32,033 nt of DNA, from positions 1 to 32,033 of the forward strand of contig NZ_CDBI01000085.1 of NCBI RefSeq assembly GCF_000820025.1. Direction: 5' to 3'. The DNA is from Aeromonas popoffii (GTDB lineage: Bacteria > Pseudomonadota > Gammaproteobacteria > Enterobacterales > Aeromonadaceae). Position 1 is the first letter of the stretch. Each line of letters opens with the position of its first letter. Of this stretch, positions 7,521-17,121 are shown piece after piece. A model generated the notes under the pieces. The model was given only the letters and a program-made list of their open reading frames with translations. It was not told the origin of the DNA and searched no databases. A program made the translations under genes and the position numbers.

Positions 7521-8378
7521 TCAGGCGTGCTGAAGCGTGACCACGCGGTTGTCGATGAGGCGGGCCTTGCCGAGATAGGCCGCCATCAGGATCACCAGTT
7601 GCTGGCTCTGGTCGGTGGCGGATTCCAGGGTCACGGCATCGACGATGTCGATGGCGTCGGTACGGAAACCTGCGTTATCGAGGCGCTGGCTGGCCTGCGC
7701 CACCAGAGAGGGCAGGTGGTGATCGACCCCTGCGATCTGCTCGGCAATCCAGTTCATGGTGCGTGCCAGCTCGGGGGCCAGCGCCCGCTCGGCCGCGGTC
7801 AGGTAGCCGTTGCGTGACGACAGAGCCAGCCCGTCTTCGGCCCGCACCGTGGGCACGCCGACGATCTCGATGGGCATGGCCATGTCGGCCACCATCTTGC
7901 GAATGAGCGCCAGCTGCTGGTAATCCTTCTGGCCGAAACAGGCCACATCCGGCTGTACCAGATTGAACAGCTTGGTCACCACTGTGCTGACGCCACGAAA
8001 ATGCCCCGGACGCAGCGCTCCTTCCAGCAGGCCGGAGAGACCCGGCACCTCGACGAAGGTTTGGCTCGCCAGCCCCTGCGGATACATGATCTCCGGCGTC
8101 GGGGTGAACACCATGTCGACGCCAGCGGCTTCCAGTGCAGCGCAATCCTGCTCCAGGGTGCGCGGATAGTTGACGAGATCCTCTGCCTTGTCGAACTGCA
8201 TGGGGTTGACGAAGATGCTGACCACCACCTTACCGGCATGGCGGTGCGCCTCTTTCACTAGCGTCAGGTGCCCCTGATGGAGGTTGCCCATGGTGGGCAC
8301 GAATGCGATGGCACGCCCTTCACGGCGCCATTGGCCGATCTGTTCACGCAGAGCGGCAGGATTGTTAACGACCAACAT
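7521..8378 (-). CDS. panC: Pantothenate synthetase
   Basis: PanC joins pantoate and beta-alanine using ATP, the last step of pantothenate (vitamin B5) synthesis. The 285-residue cytoplasmic enzyme has the nucleotidyltransferase signature [10 protein letters not shown] near residue 29, [13 protein letters not shown], the pantoate-binding [22 protein letters not shown] and the KMSKS-like loop [10 protein letters not shown]. The ribosome site GAAGGTG lies about nine bases before the ATG. It follows panB on the same strand by about 106 bases with a hairpin between, and ends at the decayed region 7160-7480. No panD (source of beta-alanine) is present in this window. Confidence 0.96.
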   Translation of the reverse strand: MLVVNNPAALREQIGQWRREGRAIAFVPTMGNLHQGHLTLVKEAHRHAGKVVVSIFVNPMQFDKAEDLVNYPRTLEQDCAALEAAGVDMVFTPTPEIMYPQGLASQTFVEVPGLSGLLEGALRPGHFRGVSTVVTKLFNLVQPDVACFGQKDYQQLALIRKMVADMAMPIEIVGVPTVRAEDGLALSSRNGYLTAAERALAPELARTMNWIAEQIAGVDHHLPSLVAQASQRLDNAGFRTDAIDIVDAVTLESATDQSQQLVILMAAYLGKARLIDNRVVTLQHA

Positions 8379-8446
8379 CGGCAGTTCACCTTCGGAAATA
8401 TCAAACAGAGAAAACGGGTTGCATCAGCGGGCAAGGGACAGCGAAA

Positions 8447-8464
8447 CGGGGGCTTGTGCCCCCG
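8447..8464. other. Hairpin between panB and panC
   Basis: A 7-bp perfect GC-rich stem (CGGGGGC / GCCCCCG) closes a four-base loop. On the minus strand it is followed only by TTT, so it is at best a weak terminator; it may set the panB:panC ratio or protect the upstream mRNA end. Confidence 0.5.
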
Positions 8465-8484
8465 CTCTCATCCATAGCGCCGGA

Positions 8485-9279
8485 TCAGTTGAAACAGTGT
8501 TCGGGGCCGGGGAAGGTCCCCTCGCTCACTTGCTGCACATAGAGCCGGATGGCGGCACGTATGTCACCGGTCTCGGCCAGGAAGTTCTTGGTGAACTTGG
8601 GCACGTAACCTGAGGTGATGCCTAAGGCATCGTGCATCACCAGGATCTGGCCATCGGTGACGGGACCGGCACCGATGCCGATCACCGGGATGCGCAGCGC
8701 CTTGGTGAGGCGTTCGGCAAGGGCGACCGGTACGCACTCGAGCACCAGCATCTGGATGCCGGCTGCTTGCAGTTCGAGGGCCTGACGGTAGATCTCCTGG
8801 GCCTGGAACTCGTCGCGACCTTGCACCTTGAAGCCGCCAAACACATGGACGGATTGGGGGGTGAGGCCGAGGTGGCCACAGACAGGCACGCCATTGCGAG
8901 TCAGGTGGCGAATGCTGTCACACAGCCAGTCGCCCCCTTCCATCTTCACCATGCGGGCTCCGGCGGCCATCAGGCGGGCGGCGTTCTGGTAAGTCTGATC
9001 CGAAGTGGCATAGCTCATGAACGGCATGTCGGCGACGACCAGCGCCTTGCTGGCACCACGCGCCACACAGCGGGTGTGATAGACCATCTCATCCATGTTG
9101 ACCGCCAGGGTGTCCTGACCCCCTTGCAGCACCATGCCCAGCGAATCGCCGATGAGCAGCACGTGGGCCCCTTCGTCGTCGAACAGCTTGGCAAAGGTGG
9201 CATCATAGGCGGTGATGGCGGTGATGCGTTGCCCTTCCTGCTTCATCTTCAGCAGGCTGGTGGTGGTGATCTTGCTCAT
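8485..9279 (-). CDS. panB: 3-methyl-2-oxobutanoate hydroxymethyltransferase
   Basis: PanB adds a hydroxymethyl group from methylene-tetrahydrofolate to alpha-ketoisovalerate, giving ketopantoate, the first committed step of pantothenate synthesis. The 264-residue protein shows the family stretches [26 protein letters not shown] with the metal-binding Asp, [18 protein letters not shown] and [29 protein letters not shown] precedes the ATG. It follows folK by 63 bases on the same strand. Its folate substrate gives a loose link to folK upstream. Confidence 0.96.
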   Translation of the reverse strand: MSKITTTSLLKMKQEGQRITAITAYDATFAKLFDDEGAHVLLIGDSLGMVLQGGQDTLAVNMDEMVYHTRCVARGASKALVVADMPFMSYATSDQTYQNAARLMAAGARMVKMEGGDWLCDSIRHLTRNGVPVCGHLGLTPQSVHVFGGFKVQGRDEFQAQEIYRQALELQAAGIQMLVLECVPVALAERLTKALRIPVIGIGAGPVTDGQILVMHDALGITSGYVPKFTKNFLAETGDIRAAIRLYVQQVSEGTFPGPEHCFN

Positions 9280-9342
9280 AACGTTGCTCCTACTCGCCGC
9301 GTGTGTCTGTGAGGATCACAAGGGCGTCGATGGCTCTGCTCA

Positions 9343-9864
9343 TCAGGGTTCCCCTATGTCTGCACCGGGGGCAATGATGGCAAGATCATTGTGCGGGCAG
9401 CGGGCAACCAGTTGTGCGAGCGGGGTGCCGCAGGGCAGCACCAGAGCGGGCGCAATCTCGGCAAGGGGCAGCAGTACGAACGCCCGCTCCTTCATGCCGT
9501 AATGGGGAACGACGAGGCGCTCATGCCTGATGATCCGATCGCCATAGAGCAGCAGATCGAGATCCAGGGTTCTGGGCCCCCAACGCTCATCCTTGCGCAC
9601 ACGTCCCTGTTCCAGCTCGATTTTTTGCAGTTGATCCAGCAAGGCCAGAGGGCCGAGCCGGGTATTCAGCCGCACCACGGCATTGACGTAGTCCGGCTGA
9701 TCCGCAGGGCCCATGGGGCGGCTGCTGTAAAACGAGGAGGCCTGCTGCAACCGGGACTCCGGCAGCGCCGCCAGTGCGACGACGGCGCGGCGAGCCTGGC
9801 CGAGCGGGTCAGCCAGATTGGAGCCGATGGCAACGAAGACCTCCGTCATGACGCTGGTGGTCAC
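9343..9864 (-). CDS. folK: 6-hydroxymethyl-7,8-dihydropterin pyrophosphokinase
   Basis: FolK transfers pyrophosphate from ATP to 6-hydroxymethyl-dihydropterin in folate synthesis. The core starts [12 protein letters not shown], then [20 protein letters not shown] and the signature [16 protein letters not shown], with the catalytic aspartates in the DLDLLL part. Two starts are possible: a GTG at 9864, which overlaps the pcnB stop (GTGA) and would couple translation, giving 173 residues; and an ATG at 9849 giving [12 protein letters not shown], closer to the usual family N-terminus. Neither has a clear ribosome site. pcnB-folK is a conserved pair in gammaproteobacteria. Confidence 0.93.
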   Translation of the reverse strand: MTTSVMTEVFVAIGSNLADPLGQARRAVVALAALPESRLQQASSFYSSRPMGPADQPDYVNAVVRLNTRLGPLALLDQLQKIELEQGRVRKDERWGPRTLDLDLLLYGDRIIRHERLVVPHYGMKERAFVLLPLAEIAPALVLPCGTPLAQLVARCPHNDLAIIAPGADIGEP

Positions 9865-11321
9865 TGCGCCGCTTTCGGTTTGCGACGGCGCGGGCGACGA
9901 CGACTGCGGCTGTTGCTATCACGTTTCTCGCCGTCACCGCTACGGGGTTCACCGGCTTGGGCATGCTCGCCGCTCGCAGGGCGGCGGGTCGCTTCCCGTT
10001 GCAGTTGCGGGCGTACATCCGGATTGGACTCCACATAGCGTTCCCACCAGCTGGCGAGTTCGCCAAGGCCGCGTTCGACCCGGTTACGCAGCAACAGGAA
10101 GTCGTAGGCCGCGCGGAATTTCGGGTGTTCCATGGCCCGCTCGGGGTGACGACCCTGACGGCGGGTCAGTCGCTGTTGCAGGGCCCAGATGTCGCGGACA
10201 TCGGTGGTGAAACGGCGCGGTACGGCGATGATCCGCACCTGGTTGTCCAGCACCTCGTTGATGGCCAGCATGAAGGCGTCGTGCCAGGGCAGACCGCTCT
10301 CATTTTCCAGTACGCGGGCGCGGGCTTCGACACAGCCCCACAGCAGGGTGGCATAGAGGAAGGCCGGGGTGACCCGCTTGTCTGCGCGCACCCGGGTGTC
10401 GGTATCGAGCAGCGCCAGTTCGATGAACTGCTCGAACGGCGAGGTGCCGTGGGGAGTGAACAGGGCGGCTACCTGCGGGAACAGCGGCTGGAACAACCCG
10501 TATTCGCGCATCAGCTTGTAGGTCGCCAGGCCATCGCCAGCCAGGAACAGCTTGAGGGTCTCCTCAAACAGGCGGGCGGCGGGGATATCCTGCAGCAGTG
10601 ATGCCAGCTCCTTGATGGGGGTGGCACTGCGTGGGCTGATGGTCATGTCCAGCTTGGCGGCGAAACGCACGGCGCGCAGCATGCGCACCGGATCCTCACG
10701 ATAGCGGGTCTCGGGATCGCCGATCAGCTCCAGCTTGCGCTGGGCGAGATCCTCTATGCCGCCCTCGAAATCGTGCAGGGTGAAATCTCTGGCGCTGTAG
10801 TAGAGGGCGTTGACGGTGAAATCGCGACGCTCTGCATCCTCTTCAATGGTGCCGTAGACGTTGTCGCGCAGCAGCATGCCTTCATCAGACTGGGCCGACA
10901 CATGCTTGCTGGTATTGACCTGATGGTGGTGACCCCGGAAGGTGGCCACTTCGATCACGTCACGACCAAAGACGATGTGGGCCAGGCGGAAGCGGCGGCC
11001 AATCAGGCGGCAGTTGCTGAACAGCGCCTTGATTTGCTCCGGCGTCGCGTTGGTCGCGATGTCGAAATCCTTTGGCGTCCTCCCGAGCAGCAGATCCCGG
11101 ACGCCCCCGCCGACCAGGTAGGCATCATAGCCACCCTTGTTCAGGCGATAGAGCACCTTGAGCGCATTCTCGCTGATCTCTTTGCGCGAGATGGGGTGCT
11201 GGTCACGGCTTAAGGTACGGCGTTGCCCGGTTACGTGGGCTGGGATGGGAGACTCCACCGACTGCTCGCCGTCTTCCTTGCCGAGCACCTTGCGGCAAAA
11301 GTTTGCGATCTGGGAAAAAAT
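9861..11321 (-). CDS. pcnB: Poly(A) polymerase I, probable AUU start
   Basis: PcnB adds 3' poly(A) tails that mark RNAs for decay. It has the nucleotidyltransferase fold: [20 protein letters not shown] carries the GG and the DxD-type metal ligands, followed by [13 protein letters not shown], the [11 protein letters not shown] motif and the RNA-binding region [20 protein letters not shown]. The C-terminus is a basic tail ([12 protein letters not shown]). The frame is open to 11378 and has an ATG at 11336 with only a weak ribosome site. However, ATT at 11319-11321 is preceded by AGAGG (11328-11332) at ideal spacing, and from it the protein reads [13 protein letters not shown], aligning with E. 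coli [14 protein letters not shown]. coli pcnB is known to start at AUU. I therefore place the start there (486 residues). Confidence 0.93.
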   Translation of the reverse strand: MFSQIANFCRKVLGKEDGEQSVESPIPAHVTGQRRTLSRDQHPISRKEISENALKVLYRLNKGGYDAYLVGGGVRDLLLGRTPKDFDIATNATPEQIKALFSNCRLIGRRFRLAHIVFGRDVIEVATFRGHHHQVNTSKHVSAQSDEGMLLRDNVYGTIEEDAERRDFTVNALYYSARDFTLHDFEGGIEDLAQRKLELIGDPETRYREDPVRMLRAVRFAAKLDMTISPRSATPIKELASLLQDIPAARLFEETLKLFLAGDGLATYKLMREYGLFQPLFPQVAALFTPHGTSPFEQFIELALLDTDTRVRADKRVTPAFLYATLLWGCVEARARVLENESGLPWHDAFMLAINEVLDNQVRIIAVPRRFTTDVRDIWALQQRLTRRQGRHPERAMEHPKFRAAYDFLLLRNRVERGLGELASWWERYVESNPDVRPQLQREATRRPASGEHAQAGEPRSGDGEKRDSNSRSRRRPRRRKPKAAQ

Positions 11322-11470
11322 GGTACACCTCTTCATGACTTCAAATTGACGGGAGGCCAAAAAATAGCGGCCTATCATAGCTCAGGCCTGACTAAATGAA
11401 AAACGATGTGGTTCATTCAAAAAGTTCAGGCTTGGCTAAACAAAAAATTGTGTTGTCCATGTCAGCGCGC
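11322..11470. other. pcnB-gluQRS intergenic region
   Basis: This 149-base gap lies between two genes on the minus strand. It holds the pcnB ribosome site (AGAGG at 11328-11332) and an AT-rich stretch around 11390-11460 that could carry a pcnB promoter. I see no terminator with a T-run. Confidence 0.35.
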
Positions 11471-12406
11471 TCAGGTCTGACCCAATGCAAAGTCAGGTGC
11501 TCCCTGTGCCAGGCTGATCTTCTCTCTGGCTGGAACCCGGTCGAGCCGCCAGTGGGTAATGCCCCAGCCGATGATCTCGTCAATGCGGCTCGCCATCAGC
11601 TCGGGGGGCGGGCATTGACCGAGAAAGTGCAGCGCCTGCCACAGGGCCGGCCTGACCTCGTCCAACGCCAGTGCCGGCGCATGGTTCTGCTTCGACAACT
11701 TGTGGCCATCTGCCAGCACCGCCAGTGGCAGGTGCACCCAGGCGGGGACGCTGGCCCCCAGCGTCTGGTAGAGGGCAACCTGGCGTACCGTGGGCTCCAA
11801 CAGATCGGCACCACGTACTATCTCTGTGATGCCGCTGTCCATGTCGTCCACCACCACCGCCAGGTTATAGGCGTAGAGGCCATCCCGACGGCGTATGATG
11901 AAGTCCTCTTCGGCCAGCGCCGCAGGAACCGCAATGCGGCCCTGCAACCCATCCTCGAAATGGTAGACCGGATGGTGCTGGCGCAGCCGGGCGGCGCATC
12001 CCTCGGCCCCGAGACCAAGATCGCGACAGTGGCCGCGGTACAAACCGCCGCCCGCCATGATCTCGCGCCGGGTACAGCGGCACCAGTAGAGATCGCCAGC
12101 CTGATAGAGCTGCCTGATGATCTCGTCATAACGGCCATGACGCCGGCTCTGGTACATCACTTCCCCATCCCACTCCAGGCCGTGGGCCGCCAAGGTCTGC
12201 AGTATGAGCGACGCGGCACCGGCCATCTCCCGTGGCGGGTCTATGTCTTCGATCCGCACCAGCCAGCGCCCCTGTTGCGCCCTGGCCTGCAAGAAACTGC
12301 CGAGCGCCGCAATCAGGGAGCCAAAATGGAGCGGGCCTGACGGGGAGGGGGCAAAGCGACCTGTATAGGGGCGAGTCTGGGGCGACGGGAGTGTATTCAC
12401 GGGCAT
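11471..12406 (-). CDS. gluQRS: Glutamyl-Q tRNA(Asp) synthetase
   Basis: GluQRS activates glutamate and attaches it to the queuosine base at the wobble position of tRNA(Asp), not to the 3' end. It is a truncated GluRS without an anticodon-binding domain; 311 residues fits. The class I signature is [15 protein letters not shown] (HIGH variant HFGS), zinc-binding residues appear in CRCTRRE and LYRGHC near residue 120, and the KMSKS loop is GHKLSKQN near residue 247. No clear ribosome site precedes the ATG. It lies just after dksA with the dksA terminator between; in Shigella and E. coli the same arrangement limits its expression by read-through. Confidence 0.95.
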   Translation of the reverse strand: MPVNTLPSPQTRPYTGRFAPSPSGPLHFGSLIAALGSFLQARAQQGRWLVRIEDIDPPREMAGAASLILQTLAAHGLEWDGEVMYQSRRHGRYDEIIRQLYQAGDLYWCRCTRREIMAGGGLYRGHCRDLGLGAEGCAARLRQHHPVYHFEDGLQGRIAVPAALAEEDFIIRRRDGLYAYNLAVVVDDMDSGITEIVRGADLLEPTVRQVALYQTLGASVPAWVHLPLAVLADGHKLSKQNHAPALALDEVRPALWQALHFLGQCPPPELMASRIDEIIGWGITHWRLDRVPAREKISLAQGAPDFALGQT

Positions 12407-12468
12407 GGCAATTAGGGCAAGCGATTCATTGAAGCTGCATTCTGGGACGCCCCGACCAAAAGCTCAAT

Positions 12469-12498
12469 AAAAAAGGGAGCTCGCAAGCCCCCTTTTTT
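12469..12498 (-). terminator. dksA terminator, between dksA and gluQRS
   Basis: The stem pairs GGGGGCT with AGCTCCC (one G-T pair) around a TGCG loop and is flanked by six A and six T on the minus strand. It lies 21 bases after the dksA stop, 63 bases before gluQRS. The A/T flanks are symmetric, so it could also work on the plus strand. Confidence 0.85.
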
Positions 12499-12519
12499 CA
12501 GTTATGCCAGTGGTCGGTA

Positions 12520-12969
12520 TCAACCGGCCATCTGTTTTTCCTTGATTTCAGCAAGTGTTTTGCAGTCGACACAGAGGTCGGCTGTCGGACGGGCTTCCAG
12601 ACGACGGATACCAATCTCGATACCGCAATGCTCGCAGTAACCGAAGTCATCGTCTTCAAGCAGCACCAATGTCTTCTCGATCTTCTTGATCAGCTTGCGT
12701 TCACGGTCGCGGGTACGCAATTCAAGAGCGAACTCTTCTTCTTGCGCGGCGCGATCCACGGGATCCGGAAAGTTGGCAGCCTCATCCTTCATATGGTCAA
12801 CGGTGCGGTCAACTTCCTGCATCAGTTGGTTGCGCCAAGCTCCCAGGATCTTGCGAAAATGTGCCTTTTGTTGGTCATTCATGTACTCCTCACCCGGTTT
12901 TTCCTGGTAAGGCGCTACACCCGCAATGGCCAGGGGGCCCAGAGATTTCCTGTTTTCGCCTGTTGGCAT
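12520..12969 (-). CDS. dksA: RNA polymerase-binding transcription factor DksA
   Basis: DksA binds in the RNA polymerase secondary channel and, with ppGpp, represses rRNA and activates amino-acid genes in starvation. The 149-residue protein has the N-terminal part [18 protein letters not shown], a long coiled coil (residues 33-109) with the tip Asp pair in [14 protein letters not shown], and the four-cysteine zinc finger CEHC-X17-CVDC near residues 112-136. All key residues are present. AGGAGACAGGGC precedes the ATG. A promoter is predicted at 13025-13053 in addition to any read-through from sfsA. The near-identity with the E. coli sequence makes this call secure. Confidence 0.97.
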   Translation of the reverse strand: MPTGENRKSLGPLAIAGVAPYQEKPGEEYMNDQQKAHFRKILGAWRNQLMQEVDRTVDHMKDEAANFPDPVDRAAQEEEFALELRTRDRERKLIKKIEKTLVLLEDDDFGYCEHCGIEIGIRRLEARPTADLCVDCKTLAEIKEKQMAG

Positions 12970-13024
12970 GCCCTGTCTCCTAATTCAGCACGCTACCCGT
13001 GCCATCCATAAAATGAGGGCGACA

Positions 13025-13053
13025 TCTATATCAGAAGGGTAATGCGTAGGCAA
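13025..13053 (-). promoter_or_regulatory. Predicted sigma-70 promoter of dksA
   Basis: On the minus strand TTGCCT (13048-13053) and TATAGA (13025-13030) are separated by 17 bases. The start codon lies 55 bases downstream. Confidence 0.5.
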
Positions 13054-13115
13054 ACAAGCCGTACCAATTATGTTACCCATCCCAACTTTTATTCGCTGCC
13101 CTCGGGTAGCAGGTG

Positions 13116-13832
13116 TCAAGATTCAAACGGGATGAAATCTTGGGCCACCATGCTCTGCACCCCAAGATGGGGTCGATAGCATAAAATTTCAACCCCTGCC
13201 GCCATTGACTGCTCAATTAGCTGACTATAGAGCGGATCTATGTGTGCTGCAGGGCGCATTCTCACTATTCCGGAGTGCAAAACCATAAATAGCAACACGG
13301 CTCTGTGCCCTGCCGCCTTCATGGCCATCAATTCACGCAAATGCTTGGCGCCACGACTGGTGACCGCATCGGGAAAGTAGCCCATGCCGGCTTGCTCCCG
13401 CTCATCGAGCAGGGTCACGGATTTCACCTCTATGTAGCATGAGGGCCTGTGGTCATCTTCCAGCAGCAGGTCGATGCGACTGTTCTCTTCGCCATATTTC
13501 ACTTCTGTGCGCAGCCTGGCGTAGCCAGCGAGCGGGGCCATCGCCCCCTGTTCGATCAGCTCGCGGGCGATCTGGTTGGCCCGCGCCGTGTTGACGCAGA
13601 TGAAGTGACCCGCCGGGCTCTCGGCGATTTCCCAGCTGTGGGGCAGCTTGCGCTTGGGGTTGTCGGAGGTGGAGTACCAGACCCGGGTGCCCGGCTCGGC
13701 GCAGCCGGTCATGGCACCGGTATTGGCACAGTGGATGGTGATCACCTCGCCGTTGTCCTGCCGGATATCGGTCAGGAAGCGCTTGTAGCGGGAGATGAGC
13801 TGCCCGGACTGCAGGGGGGGATCGAAGATCAT
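13116..13832 (-). CDS. sfsA: SfsA family protein (sugar fermentation stimulation protein A)
   Basis: SfsA was named in E. coli for improving maltose use when overexpressed and binds DNA non-specifically; its structure suggests a nuclease-like core. The 238-residue protein has the family stretches [58 protein letters not shown], then [11 protein letters not shown], whose acidic residue plus EVK triad resembles the PD-(D/E)XK fold. [17 protein letters not shown] and LLFMVLHSG follow. It lies between thpR and dksA on the same strand, 46 bases from thpR, as in E. coli. The molecular role is not settled. Confidence 0.95.
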   Translation of the reverse strand: MIFDPPLQSGQLISRYKRFLTDIRQDNGEVITIHCANTGAMTGCAEPGTRVWYSTSDNPKRKLPHSWEIAESPAGHFICVNTARANQIARELIEQGAMAPLAGYARLRTEVKYGEENSRIDLLLEDDHRPSCYIEVKSVTLLDEREQAGMGYFPDAVTSRGAKHLRELMAMKAAGHRAVLLFMVLHSGIVRMRPAAHIDPLYSQLIEQSMAAGVEILCYRPHLGVQSMVAQDFIPFES

Positions 13833-13878
13833 GGTGCGGTTCTCTCTTTTATAGGCAGGAAGTGAGGGCGCGCGGCTG

Positions 13879-14406
13879 TCACGACGCTATCTTCTCTCTG
13901 GCGCGCAGGGGCCAGCAGGCGAGCGGTTCATAGCGCGTCCCGTCCGGGGTGGCAATGGATTGATAGAGGCAGAAGTGATCCGCGTGCAGCAAAAAATCCG
14001 GTGCCGGCAAGGTGTCGGGCGCCTTGCTCGCCTTGCGCGACAGGGTGACGTGGGGACGATAGCCCTGCTCACCGTTGCCAAGCCCCAGCTTCTCGCCGTG
14101 ACGACGCAGCGCCCTGGCCAGCACGTTCAGCTCGTTAGGCCAGTCACCTGGTCCCACCCAGGCCGCCTTGGCCCGGCTGAACCAGCCGGTCTCATCCAGC
14201 TTGATGGTCAGCGGCGGACAGTGCTGCCGCTCAGCGGCGGCCATCAGGCGGGCCGTGGTGACCTGATCTGCTTCACCGAGAAAGGCCAGCGTCAGGTGGA
14301 GATTCGCTTCGGGGACCGGCTGGCCCGGCCAGGGCCGTTGGTCACGCCAGTCGACCAGTTCGGGGGCAAGCCGGTGCAGGGGCAGGGCAAAGAAGAGTTT
14401 GGCCAT
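13879..14406 (-). CDS. thpR: RNA 2',3'-cyclic phosphodiesterase (2H family)
   Basis: ThpR (formerly LigT) opens 2',3'-cyclic phosphates on RNA and can reverse 2'-5' ligation. The 175-residue protein has both catalytic HxT motifs of the 2H superfamily: HLTLAFLGE near residue 37 and HVTLSRKA near residue 123. The N-terminus is [16 protein letters not shown]. No good ribosome site precedes the ATG at 14406. It begins the long minus-strand run and is divergent from hrpB across a repeat-containing gap. Confidence 0.92.
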   Translation of the reverse strand: MAKLFFALPLHRLAPELVDWRDQRPWPGQPVPEANLHLTLAFLGEADQVTTARLMAAAERQHCPPLTIKLDETGWFSRAKAAWVGPGDWPNELNVLARALRRHGEKLGLGNGEQGYRPHVTLSRKASKAPDTLPAPDFLLHADHFCLYQSIATPDGTRYEPLACWPLRAREKIAS

Positions 14407-14621
14407 TCTGGGGAGTATGCCTGTTCACGCTCATAACATGGCCCCATTCTATGGCAGCTACGGTGGTCATGTCTCGCCGCAGCGTATCCTGGCGAGATGG
14501 CCATGAATGCCAGGGTAACCGTGGTGGTCATGTCTTGCTGGTGACATCTGCTCACGGTGGTGGCGGATGCTATGGCAGAATGGGCGCCGTTTTAAGGTCA
14601 TCACAGAAGGTGCTCGCCGCT
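14407..14621. repeat. thpR-hrpB divergent region with direct repeats
   Basis: This gap has no gene. GGTGGTCATGTCTCGC at 14462-14477 recurs with one change at 14523-14538, and CTATGGCAG at 14449-14457 recurs at 14570-14578. CCCATTCT (14444-14451) and AGAATGGG (14577-14584) form an inverted repeat around them. The reading frame of hrpB is open through this stretch, but its translation is low-complexity and not conserved, so I treat it as non-coding. Confidence 0.5.
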
Positions 14622-17081
14622 TTGTCCCAACTCCCCATAGTGTCCGTGTTGCCAGCGCTGTTTGCCGCCATCGACAGCCATGCCAGCGTGATCCTGCAGG
14701 CGCCCCCGGGCGCGGGCAAGTCGACCCTGCTGCCGCTGGAGCTGGTGTGCCAAAACCGGCTGCCCGGTCGCATCCTCATGCTGGAGCCTCGTCGTTTGGC
14801 GGCGCGCAACATAGCCAGCTTTCTGGCCCGTCAGCTGGGGGAGCCGGTGGGAGAGCGCATCGGCCTGCGAGTCAGGGGCGAGAGTCGCACCAGTGCCAGG
14901 ACCCGACTCGAGATCGTCACCGAGGGGGTGCTGACCCGGATGCTGCAGCAGGATCCTGAGCTTGCGGGCGTGTCGCTCGTCATCTTCGATGAGTTCCACG
15001 AGCGCAGCCTGCACGCCGATACCGCCCTGGCCTTTGCCATCGAGAGCCAACAGGGGCTGCGGGATGATCTCAAATTGCTCATCATGTCCGCCACCCTGGA
15101 TGGCATGGCGCTCGAGAGCCTGTTGCCTGACGCCCCCGTCATTCGCTCCGAGGGGCGCGGCTTTCCCATCGACTATCACTATCGCCCCCTCAATCGCCAG
15201 CAGTGGCTGGAGCCGCAAGTCGGCGCCGTCGTGCTGGAAGCACTCGCCAGCCATGCCGGCAGCGCCCTGGTGTTCCTGCCGGGGCAGGGGGAGATAGAGC
15301 GGCTCGCCCAGTGGCTGGAGGGACGGTTGCCGGATGACGTGCGCCTCGCACCGCTCTACGGGCGCCTTGACATGGCGGCGCAACAGGCCGCCATCGAACC
15401 GGCACAGGTCGGTCGCCGTAAGCTGGTGCTCACCACCAATGTGGCTGAGACCTCCCTCACCATAGAGGGCATCCATATGGTCATCGACAGCGGGCTGGAG
15501 CGGCGCGCCTCCTTCGATCTGAAAAGTGGCGTCACCCGGCTGGAGACCCGCCAGATCGCCAGGGCGTCCGCCACCCAGCGGGCGGGCCGCGCTGGTCGTC
15601 TCGGTCCTGGCGTCTGCTATCGGCTCTGGAGCGGTGAAGTGCAGGAGCGTCTCGCCGAGCAGAGCCCGCCGGACATACTGACGCAGGAGCTCACCGGCCT
15701 GCTGTTGGACGCCGCCCAGTGGGGCGCTAAAGTGGAAAGCCTGCCACTGCTGGACATGCCCCCCGCCGCCGCCGTAGCCAGCGCCCAGCGGCTGCTGGTC
15801 AGCCTGGGTGCCATGACGCCCGAGGGTGAGCAACAACTTACTCCTGCTGGCCGTGCCATGGCGGCCTTCGGCACGCACCCTCGGCTGGCGCGCATGCTGC
15901 TGCGGGCCCGTGCGCTTGAGGCTGAGGGTCTGACAGGGACTGTCGCCGATGCCGCTTTCCTGGTGGCGCTGCTGGAAGAAGATCTGCGAGGATCTGAACG
16001 CCTCTCTGTGCTGTTTCACCGCCGTCTTGGTGCCCTGCGGCAGGGGGCGGCCCGCTGGTTCGAACGCCTTGGTGTCAGGTCTGGCGCATCACAACGTCAG
16101 GCCCAAGGGCAGTGGCTGGGACTGCTGTGCGCCCTCGCCTGGCCGGATCGGATCGGCAAGTTGCGCAGTGGCAGCCGCTATCAACTCAGTAGTGGGGTGA
16201 GCTGCGATCTGGTAGAAGGTCACCCATGCCAGGGACAAGCGGCCCTCATCGCCATCGAGATGGGGCAAAACGATCGCGGCAGTCGCATCTTTATCGCCGA
16301 ACCGGTCGAGCTGGACGAGCTGGCGCGCCAGCTGCCGGAGCTGGTGAGCGAGCGCCAGTGGTTCGACTGGGACGAGCGGGAAGAGCGTGTGCGGGCTGAA
16401 CGCCAGCTGGTGATCGGGGAACTGGTGCTGAGCCAGCGACCGTTGACCGAACTCTCTGACGAGCAGAAAGGACGCTGCCTGCTGCAAGGCATTCGCCGCA
16501 AGGGGCTGCATGTGCTGCCCTGGGACGAGAGCAGCGAAGGGCTGCTGGCCCGTTTGCGCTGCGCCCGCGACTGGATACCGGATGACGGCTGGCCCGCCAT
16601 GGACGACGAAAGCCTGCTGGCCCGGCTGGAAGAGTGGTTATTGCCAGCCCTGAGTGGCATGACCCGGCTGGAGCAGCTAAAGCGGCTCAACCTCAACGAC
16701 ATCCTGCGTCAATCCCTGCCCTGGCCACTGCCCAAGCGGCTGGACGACGCGCTGCCGAGCCACTTCACGGCGCCGACCGGCAGCCGGGTGCGTATTCGTT
16801 ATCAGCCGGGTCAGGCGCCGGTGATCCCGGTGCGCATTCAGGAGATGTTCGGGCAAGGTACGACCCCGTGCGTGGCCGATGGCCGGGTGGCGCTGGTGGT
16901 GGAGCTGCTTTCGCCTGCCCGGCGGCCGCTACAGATCACGGCCGATCTTGCCGCCTTCTGGGCCGGTTCCTACGAGCTGGTAAAAAAAGAGATGAAGGGG
17001 CGTTATCCCCGCCACTATTGGCCGGACAATCCGCTGGAAGCGATGCCGACTAGCGTCACCAAGAAGAAGATGGGGATGTAG
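14622..17081 (+). CDS. hrpB: ATP-dependent RNA helicase HrpB
   Basis: HrpB is a DEAH-type helicase of uncertain cellular role. From a TTG at 14622 it has 819 residues, close to E. coli. Walker A is APPGAGKST (Lys at residue 33), the DEAH variant DEFHERS starts at residue 123, motif III is SATLDG, motifs V and VI are TTNVAETSLTIEG and QRAGRAGRLGPG, and the HrpB-specific C-terminus ends in ITADLAAFWAGSYELVKKEM and RYPRHYWPDNPLEA. I chose TTG because the next residues (SQLPIVSVLP) align with E. coli MSSLPVAAVLP; AGAAGG at 14605-14610 is the likely ribosome site, slightly far. Other starts are GTG at 14610 and ATG at 14580. It is followed by mrcB, as in E. coli. Confidence 0.94.
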   Translation: MSQLPIVSVLPALFAAIDSHASVILQAPPGAGKSTLLPLELVCQNRLPGRILMLEPRRLAARNIASFLARQLGEPVGERIGLRVRGESRTSARTRLEIVTEGVLTRMLQQDPELAGVSLVIFDEFHERSLHADTALAFAIESQQGLRDDLKLLIMSATLDGMALESLLPDAPVIRSEGRGFPIDYHYRPLNRQQWLEPQVGAVVLEALASHAGSALVFLPGQGEIERLAQWLEGRLPDDVRLAPLYGRLDMAAQQAAIEPAQVGRRKLVLTTNVAETSLTIEGIHMVIDSGLERRASFDLKSGVTRLETRQIARASATQRAGRAGRLGPGVCYRLWSGEVQERLAEQSPPDILTQELTGLLLDAAQWGAKVESLPLLDMPPAAAVASAQRLLVSLGAMTPEGEQQLTPAGRAMAAFGTHPRLARMLLRARALEAEGLTGTVADAAFLVALLEEDLRGSERLSVLFHRRLGALRQGAARWFERLGVRSGASQRQAQGQWLGLLCALAWPDRIGKLRSGSRYQLSSGVSCDLVEGHPCQGQAALIAIEMGQNDRGSRIFIAEPVELDELARQLPELVSERQWFDWDEREERVRAERQLVIGELVLSQRPLTELSDEQKGRCLLQGIRRKGLHVLPWDESSEGLLARLRCARDWIPDDGWPAMDDESLLARLEEWLLPALSGMTRLEQLKRLNLNDILRQSLPWPLPKRLDDALPSHFTAPTGSRVRIRYQPGQAPVIPVRIQEMFGQGTTPCVADGRVALVVELLSPARRPLQITADLAAFWAGSYELVKKEMKGRYPRHYWPDNPLEAMPTSVTKKKMGM

Positions 17082-17121
17082 GTTGGTGCTGAGCCGCGCG
17101 AAGCCCAACTCCAGCAGATTA

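Noticed and set aside
14601..16019. 472-codon open frame opposite hrpB
   Set aside because: It is antisense to conserved helicase motifs and its composition (Gln, His, Arg, Gly) is that of a shadow frame.
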